Position numbers and translations under genes: made by a program. DNA of 45,610 bases from a virus: IMG/VR virus record IMGVR_UViG_3300031972_000064, positions 1 through 45,610 of that record. The stretch is one strand, 5' to 3'. The notes below the pieces were generated by a model. That model made no database searches. It was not told the DNA's origin and worked only from the letters and a program-made list of their open reading frames with translations. The first letter of the stretch is position 1. Each line of letters starts with the position of its first letter. Shown piece by piece: positions 40,725 to 45,610 of the stretch.

Positions 40725-41101
40725 ATTTGCATTCCTACTGACCCCATTCTTTTTATCACGTACCCTGCCACTTTTGGGGAAAGTTTTTCTATTGTGGTAA
40801 GTTCGTTTGTCAGATGATTCAGTGGAACGCATACAATAACTCCGGATTGAGACAATCTTCCTATCTTTTGTAGTTCAGATTCAACGGTAGTTATATCACG
40901 CTTCTCTGTGTTGGAAGATAGGTCACCCATGTTGGAGTAATTATCCCGCAACGTCAGCGGAAGCCCTCGTTCGTTTTGTCGTAGGTATACTATTTTACGC
41001 TCACCACCACCGCCCCTGTGGGCTTCAACGTATATGTGATGGAGTCCTTTGTTCATCTCCATCAACTCAACTTCGTAGTCACGCACAAACAAGTACGGCA
41101 T
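40721..41101 (-). CDS. Hypothetical protein in replication operon, 126 aa
   Basis: The first half is beta-rich and basic (YLFVRDYEVELMEMNKGL, then HRGGGGERKIVYLRQNERG). The second half is helical with RLSQSGVIVCVPLNHLTNEL and a basic end. No family is recognised, and no catalytic motif is clear. It lies one base after the Cas4-like gene and overlaps the resolvase gene by four bases, so it is co-expressed with DNA recombination genes. A DNA-binding or nuclease-accessory role is a guess from context. Confidence 0.65.
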   Translation of the reverse strand: MPYLFVRDYEVELMEMNKGLHHIYVEAHRGGGGERKIVYLRQNERGLPLTLRDNYSNMGDLSSNTEKRDITTVESELQKIGRLSQSGVIVCVPLNHLTNELTTIEKLSPKVAGYVIKRMGSVGMQI

Positions 41102-41102
41102 A

Positions 41103-41996
41103 TCACAGTTCCTTTGTTTTGAGGCGTGTGTACCAGACTTGTGGTGGCGACTTGGCTTGAGATGTTACACGGGCGTGTAGTTGTGCGTTTGGCCAGCAGT
41201 GCTGCCGGTATCCACACAGGTTGCACTCTTTTGCTAACACCTTGTTTCCAGTACGCAAAGTCTCACCCTTGCGTCTGTATGTTTCAAACTCATCGGAGTA
41301 TGGCCGGAATGGTTCCACCTTTGGGTCTGTCAAAAACTTGACACGCTCTTCTGCGTCAGCCAAATATTTGGCACGGTCCTCATCTTGCCAGTCAGGAGCC
41401 TCAACCACGGCTACCTCACCACTAGACTTGTTGACTACAATCCACCCACCAAACGGCATACCAGTGGCGGCAGAGTACAAGTAACCCTGCATAACGTAGC
41501 CAAACGGATCGTCTTCTTTTAATCCATCGTAGCCACCGAACCCAGTGAATTTGTTTTTGAATGCCCAGTCGCTTGCAGACTTGATGTCCCACACTTTCTC
41601 TGTGCCGGTTTCATCTCGTATGATTACGTCAAGCGTTCCCTTGATAGTATGTCCACCCAGCTTTAGTTCAACCTCTCGCTGAGAGTCCACGATGTCCACA
41701 CCGGCTTCTTTCATCACCAGCATGAGTATGGCTTCCGTTATATCCCCAAACAAAAAACGAAACAGTGTGTTGTACTGCATCGACTCTTTTATGCCGTGCT
41801 TGTCTAACACCTGCTGACACAGGGGCCGTCCCAAACCAGACATACGGATACGGTACTCACCACGCTTGTCGGTAAGCTGCCGCTCCACAGAATACTTTGT
41901 GTCGTTTACAAATTCAGAAAGACCTGCGGGGGAAACGCTAGTCTCCCCCCGCAAAGCCTTAGACATATAGTCTTGAATGTTAAGCAGCGTCAGCAT
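41103..41996 (-). CDS. Cas4/RecB-like exonuclease with probable iron-sulfur cluster
   Basis: The 297-aa protein has the PD-(D/E)XK core of RecB-family exonucleases: E88, D123 (GTLDVII), D137-I-K139 and the Q170xxxY motif (QGYLY). It also has the four cysteines of the Cas4/AddB iron-sulfur type: C60 after a SGLGRPLC opening, and C258, C261 and C267 near the C-terminus (CNLCGYRQHC). It probably acts as a single-strand exonuclease in phage recombination or host DNA breakdown. ATG 41996 is used; ATG 41966 is an alternative. The gene overlaps the upstream SSB-like gene by 17 bases. Confidence 0.82.
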   Translation of the reverse strand: MLTLLNIQDYMSKALRGETSVSPAGLSEFVNDTKYSVERQLTDKRGEYRIRMSGLGRPLCQQVLDKHGIKESMQYNTLFRFLFGDITEAILMLVMKEAGVDIVDSQREVELKLGGHTIKGTLDVIIRDETGTEKVWDIKSASDWAFKNKFTGFGGYDGLKEDDPFGYVMQGYLYSAATGMPFGGWIVVNKSSGEVAVVEAPDWQDEDRAKYLADAEERVKFLTDPKVEPFRPYSDEFETYRRKGETLRTGNKVLAKECNLCGYRQHCWPNAQLHARVTSQAKSPPQVWYTRLKTKEL

Positions 41997-42852
41997 CAGC
42001 AAAGTCTGCCGCCAGATCAATGTCTGCATCATCTGACATAAGTTTCAATGCTTCACGATGTCCGTTCATAACATTTTCGTTGTGACCCTTGACCGTTTCC
42101 GCAAAGGTGCCCATCAACTCTTTGTCCGCATCTGTGATAGGTACAGTGCTTTCAAAGGTTGGCATAGGCGTCCAATACGTAACGCTGCCCTTCTTTTGCT
42201 TGTTTGTACGCAGAAGGATAGATGTATGTGCCATCAACTTGTTCTGCTTCGTCAAACCCTGAATGAAGTCAGAGATTGGTTTGAAACCAGAACGCTTGAA
42301 GTATGCAATGACAGGCTCGTCTGAGACAATACAAGGAGTTCCGTCCGCCTCAGTGAATTCACCACTGATACGTCCGTAGATTACCTGATTACATACCACC
42401 GCACGGGAGGTTAGATAACGATGGTCATCCTTATCTAGTGCGTCTTCTTCGTCACGAGTCAGACGACCACACTTGTTGCCGCCCTGCGTGTCGGGGAACA
42501 TTCCCCCAAAGGATGTCTTCTGTACTGACTTACAGGAGAATCCACCCTTGCCTTCGTTTGCCTCTGCATCCCACATACTGTACTCGTAGGTACGCAGCAG
42601 CGCACGTAGCTTTACCTCTTTTGCAAAGATAAAGCGTCCGTCAAGATACATCTTCCAGTCACCCCGTGTGAGGTTGTGACCATCGTCTGTCTCTTGATCG
42701 TAGTTAATGTTAAGACGAGGCAGTCCTACCTTCTCTGTCACGGCACCGCCCTGACCAGTAAGCTTCATCATCTCCTCGACATTATCGCTAGACATTGCTG
42801 CCACGATGCTATCAAGATCGTTATCCATTTCCATTAGTTCGTTCCCAAGCAT
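41980..42852 (-). CDS. Probable single-stranded DNA-binding protein, 290 aa
   Basis: The protein lies between the DNA polymerase and recombination nuclease genes. Its middle part is beta-rich (DWKMYLDGRFIFAKEVKLRAL, then VVCNQVIYGRISGEF) and could be an OB-type domain. Its C-terminus is acidic and ends DLAADFADADAA, as in phage and bacterial single-strand binding proteins, whose acidic tails recruit partners. Three cysteines at about 108-155 are noted. AAAGGAGA precedes ATG 42852. The SSB reading rests on context, tail and general composition, and is not proven. Confidence 0.6.
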   Translation of the reverse strand: MLGNELMEMDNDLDSIVAAMSSDNVEEMMKLTGQGGAVTEKVGLPRLNINYDQETDDGHNLTRGDWKMYLDGRFIFAKEVKLRALLRTYEYSMWDAEANEGKGGFSCKSVQKTSFGGMFPDTQGGNKCGRLTRDEEDALDKDDHRYLTSRAVVCNQVIYGRISGEFTEADGTPCIVSDEPVIAYFKRSGFKPISDFIQGLTKQNKLMAHTSILLRTNKQKKGSVTYWTPMPTFESTVPITDADKELMGTFAETVKGHNENVMNGHREALKLMSDDADIDLAADFADADAA

Positions 42853-42897
42853 GATCCGTAAATCTCCTTTGCATTTAGGGTTAGTGAATTGATACTA

Positions 42898-44433
42898 CTA
42901 TTCTACAACAGTTAAGTCAAGCCAATTATCGCCGCTTTTTATCTCAATTTCGACAGGCATGTCATAACAAATGTTATAACGTCTTAAAGTTTCTTGGGGT
43001 AACGACAACATTGCTTCACGCATCAGCCTGATACAAATGTTAAATTCATCAGGGTGACAGTCCAGTACAATCGAATCGTGTACCGTATTACAAATTACAG
43101 ATTGCAGTTCGTTTTCTTGAAATAATTTGTCCAAGCGTACCAATGCAGCGGGCAACAGATCAGCCGTTGCAAAGCCTTGCACGGGATAGTTGCAGATGTT
43201 TGTGCGGTGTGTAGCCGTACCGTACTTTGTCCACCGCGCATCAGGGAAAGCGTACTGTCTTCCAGACGGTAACGTCACTACGCGGTGTGTAACGGCCTCT
43301 CGCTGGAGGTCTTCATGCCAGAGTGCTACCCCACCATACTTCTCTTTGAACGCCCTGTAGTAGCGTTGTTGGGCCTCTGTGCCCGTAGTGCCGCCGTAGA
43401 GAGGCTTGAAGGTGTGTGCCTTTGCTTCTTGCCGTGAACAGCCAATCACACTGGCAGTGTAACTGTGTACGTCTGTGCCAGCCTCTACGTCAGCATAGGC
43501 TTGACTGTCTTGTGCTAGAAATCCTGCGACTCTGAATTCCAACTGCGAGTAGTCGCCCTCCACAATCTTACCCTGCGGGAAACGACTCTCCACAACCTTC
43601 CGTATTTCAAACGTGTTACCTCGTGGCATATTTTGAAAGTTAGGATTGCGAGACGAAAGGCGACCCGTCGCCGTAACACACTGCATAAATTCCGGATGTA
43701 TGAAACCGTGGTCATCGACATTGTTTTTCATTCCCTCTACAAACGTACCAAGATACATACGCAGTGCGTTGTACCGCACGTACGCAGATGCAAACTCACG
43801 GGCTGGACCCGACAGTTCTAGTTCCCGTTCAGCCAGTGTATCCTTGTCTGTTTTAAACCCAGCAGATGCTACGTCACGCACGTTGCGGGGTACAATCTTG
43901 AACCCAGCCACCTCTCCGGTAGACCGGTATATAACACCCTTGCCGCTGCACTGCTTGCAGACACGCAACGCTTTGCTGGGAGTTCCGTCTTTACGTACGG
44001 GACGCACACGGCCTGTACCGACACACGCAAGACACTGCTCACCCCGTGTTTTGAACACCACGTCTGTGTTGTTTCGTACAGAAATACGAAAGTCTTTGGC
44101 GGACATACGAGTGCGTTGCTTTGGTTTCATTGTGGCACCGCGCTGCTCCATGCCCAAGTTGAACATAGATGCCCACGACTTTTTGTCTTTGACTTTGCGT
44201 GAGTATAGCAGCATTGACCTGTCATCGGGGCTGGTCAGGCTGATGGGTGTGTCCCCCATAGCTGCACGGGCCATGTCGTTGAGACGCAACTCCAGCGCAT
44301 CAAACTCATCTTGGTACAGCTTTTCGATTTCATCCAGTGTGTCTAGGTTGACACGCAGCCCGTTGCGTTCGATGCGGGCTAGTGTGTCAGTCATCTCAAG
44401 CGACAGACGCAATGTCGGTAGTAGATCGTTCAT
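42898..44433 (-). CDS. polA: DNA polymerase, family A, polymerase domain with DnaJ-type zinc finger
   Basis: The 511-aa product is the palm-fingers-thumb part of a family A polymerase. Motif A is GDYSQLEFR (293-301, D294). The fingers helix runs RQEAK...F...YG with R334, K338 and F342. Motif C is VHDS (D453). Residues 134-137 and 159-162 are CxxC pairs in CxxCxGxG context, half of a DnaJ central domain, lying before the palm as reported for phage HMO-2011. The proofreading domain is not in this ORF but in the overlapping upstream gene. Start 44433 has GAGGA eight bases upstream; the frame to 44502 is not protein-like. Confidence 0.93.
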   Translation of the reverse strand: MNDLLPTLRLSLEMTDTLARIERNGLRVNLDTLDEIEKLYQDEFDALELRLNDMARAAMGDTPISLTSPDDRSMLLYSRKVKDKKSWASMFNLGMEQRGATMKPKQRTRMSAKDFRISVRNNTDVVFKTRGEQCLACVGTGRVRPVRKDGTPSKALRVCKQCSGKGVIYRSTGEVAGFKIVPRNVRDVASAGFKTDKDTLAERELELSGPAREFASAYVRYNALRMYLGTFVEGMKNNVDDHGFIHPEFMQCVTATGRLSSRNPNFQNMPRGNTFEIRKVVESRFPQGKIVEGDYSQLEFRVAGFLAQDSQAYADVEAGTDVHSYTASVIGCSRQEAKAHTFKPLYGGTTGTEAQQRYYRAFKEKYGGVALWHEDLQREAVTHRVVTLPSGRQYAFPDARWTKYGTATHRTNICNYPVQGFATADLLPAALVRLDKLFQENELQSVICNTVHDSIVLDCHPDEFNICIRLMREAMLSLPQETLRRYNICYDMPVEIEIKSGDNWLDLTVVE

Positions 44434-44977
44434 TGTATAGTTCCTCAAATGTAGTGCCAAAGGCTTCAAGTTGTTTGAGAGCAATCTGCTCTGTAGCTGC
44501 AACGTCAGCTATGCCGTACTCTTTTACTATTTCCCACGGTATTTCGAAAAAGGTTTTTCCCGCCGCCATAAACGGCTCAACGAGGTCTTTCTCTTTTTGC
44601 ACCGTGTCATACTTTTTTGCAAGAGCAGCAAGTCCAAGAGGCCATCGCCGCGCTTTCGATAAAACATACTCTGCAACCATAGTATCATAGATTTCTCCTG
44701 TGTATGTGAACCCACAGTCACGTATCCACGACAGATCAAACTTAATGTTTTGTCCCACAACTACATCAGCGTAGTCAAGAGATGTTTGGAAGTCCTCTGC
44801 CGCACTGTGCGTGGGCGGTTCAGTTTCGTGGTAGTAACAGTCATAGAACACCTGTTCCTCGTCCAACCACTTGTAACCTATTGAAACCAAACGATTACCA
44901 AAGTACGGCAGGGCAGTGGTGCCACCGGACGGCTTGTGTGTGTGGGTTGTCTCCACATCAAACGTCAGCACGTTCAC
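44396..44977 (-). CDS. DNA polymerase 3'-5' exonuclease as a separate gene
   Basis: The 193-aa protein is a DEDDy proofreading exonuclease: D7/E9 (FDVET), D81 (NIKFDLSW), D98 (YDTM) and Y154/D158 (YGIAD). Normally this domain is the N-terminal part of a family A polymerase. Here it ends with its own stop 38 bases inside the polymerase gene, which is in the other (+1) frame with its own ribosome-binding site. GTG 44977 overlaps the upstream stop as GTGA and has GGAGGAGA before it. The two chains probably associate to rebuild a proofreading polymerase. A frameshift fusion or a sequencing error are alternatives. Confidence 0.88.
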   Translation of the reverse strand: MNVLTFDVETTHTHKPSGGTTALPYFGNRLVSIGYKWLDEEQVFYDCYYHETEPPTHSAAEDFQTSLDYADVVVGQNIKFDLSWIRDCGFTYTGEIYDTMVAEYVLSKARRWPLGLAALAKKYDTVQKEKDLVEPFMAAGKTFFEIPWEIVKEYGIADVAATEQIALKQLEAFGTTFEELYNERSTTDIASVA

Positions 44978-45123
44978 TCCATCTCCTCCCACTGTTTCTT
45001 TGCAAAGTATCTAGCCAGTGTGGCTATCTGTTGTGGATTTAACTGTGGATATTTTGTCTCAAGACGATGGTACTCTTCATCGTACAGACTTTCAAGTATC
45101 TCTTCGTTTTGGTGGTTACTCAT
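44974..45123 (-). CDS. Small helical protein between helicase and exonuclease, 49 aa
   Basis: The ATG at 45123 overlaps the helicase stop as ATGA, and its TGA overlaps the exonuclease GTG as GTGA. The 49-residue product is acidic and helical (NEEILESLYDEEYHRLETKY, then LNPQQIATLARYFAKKQWEE). The TARLAR-type helix recalls small helicase- or primase-associated peptides, but no family is assigned. The longer frame to 45204 lies within the helicase gene and is rejected. Confidence 0.65.
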   Translation of the reverse strand: MSNHQNEEILESLYDEEYHRLETKYPQLNPQQIATLARYFAKKQWEEME

Positions 45124-45610
45124 CAGTAATACACCCCTCTGTGTATATCTATCTGCGTGTTGATTGTACCGTGCCACCCGTTGAGTTTGTTTTTGGATAT
45201 ACAAACATGACGCACGATGTTGTCAACGTCACTGGCACCCGTCTTACCTATACCAATGATGATGTCAGCCTCGCCAGCCTTGCCGGTCTTAGAATTGTCC
45301 ATCATTGAGTAGTCAATAAATTGACGGTCATGTGCATCGTTGCTTGCTTGACTAACAGCCCACACAAGCAAGTCGTTTCGCTTGGCTATCTCGCGGGCAA
45401 GAACGTACGTCTCTTTAAGCCGCTCATCCCCACGATTGTACTCACCGTTGACACGAAACTTATCCAGTTGATCCATGAACATGATATCAGGATTGTTTAG
45501 CTTGGCGTATTCATTGGCCTCTTCCATAGAAGTTCCAACAGAGTCCATGACGGTTAGGTAAGGTGCGACCTCTGCGTTGTACCGTGATGCAAGAGATTCG
45601 CGCTGTTCTA
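45123..45610 (-). CDS. DnaB-like replicative helicase (C-terminal part; gene continues beyond the window)
   Basis: The visible 161 residues are the RecA-like C-terminal part of a hexameric replicative helicase. Walker B appears as IMFMDQLD, followed by LLVWAVSQASN (motif H3 type), SKTGKAGEADIIIGI and an arginine-finger region RHVCISKNKLNG. The Walker A lies beyond the right edge. The frame is open to base 45610. It would unwind DNA ahead of the phage polymerase encoded downstream. The stop overlaps the next small gene as ATGA. Confidence 0.85.
   Translation of the reverse strand, partial: EQRESLASRYNAEVAPYLTVMDSVGTSMEEANEYAKLNNPDIMFMDQLDKFRVNGEYNRGDERLKETYVLAREIAKRNDLLVWAVSQASNDAHDRQFIDYSMMDNSKTGKAGEADIIIGIGKTGASDVDNIVRHVCISKNKLNGWHGTINTQIDIHRGVYY

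Noticed and set aside
43646-44440. Plus-strand open frame of 264 codons opposite the DNA polymerase
   Set aside because: The Ser/Arg-rich product is antisense to a polymerase with intact catalytic motifs, and no neighbouring plus-strand genes support it.
44433-44502. N-terminal extension of the polymerase reading frame
   Set aside because: The 23 extra residues are not protein-like, and a good ribosome-binding site lies before ATG 44433.

Overview
The window reads as part of a lytic, tailed (podovirus-like) marine bacteriophage genome. No host chromosomal genes, rRNA, tRNA, CRISPR array or insertion sequence were seen. The phage group is suggested by three things. A family A DNA polymerase carries a DnaJ-type CxxCxGxG zinc finger, a trait I associate with SAR116 phage HMO-2011 and its relatives. 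There is an adenosylcobalamin-dependent ribonucleotide reductase. Many small proteins are of types common in cyanophages and pelagic alphaproteobacterial phages. The host is most likely a marine alphaproteobacterium, but this is inference.

Layout. Positions 1-451 hold the 3' end of an upstream gene and two doubtful small ORFs in an unusually G-rich stretch. A sigma70-like promoter and a structured leader (463-613) open the plus-strand morphogenesis arm. In order this arm carries: a small exported protein, terminase small and large subunits, a 655-aa fusion-like protein, the portal with a gene overprinted on its 3' end, a SleB-like hydrolase with a poly-Gly linker, a scaffold, the major capsid protein and a decoration protein. 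A terminator/promoter island (12144-12198) follows. Next come five tiny Lys/Arg-rich proteins, a holin/lysozyme cassette, and another promoter (16363-16391). Then follow a tail adaptor, a nozzle, a 1173-aa fibre with collagen-like repeats, tail-fibre assembly proteins, a 2-oxoglutarate oxygenase, and internal virion proteins that include 1149-aa and 1670-aa giants.

From 45610 leftwards to 35834 the minus strand carries the replication and nucleotide-metabolism arm: DnaB-like helicase (partial), a DNA polymerase split into exonuclease and polymerase genes, a probable ssDNA-binding protein, a Cas4-like nuclease, an endonuclease I-like resolvase, MazG, a DUF3310-type protein, a zinc-ribbon protein, class II ribonucleotide reductase, a T5orf172/GIY-YIG-like protein and a PD-(D/E)XK protein. 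The two arms converge at 35834-35837, where the stop codons overlap.

Genes are packed tightly, with ATGA, GTGA and TAATG overlaps throughout. The longest stretch without a gene is about 160 bases (452-613). The early arm would supply nucleotides and copy the DNA, and the late arm would build, package and release virions. The points most worth checking are: a degenerate tyrosine-recombinase-like domain between terminase and portal; the overprinted gene in the portal; the split polymerase; an oxygenase beside a collagen-like fibre; and a structured leader RNA.
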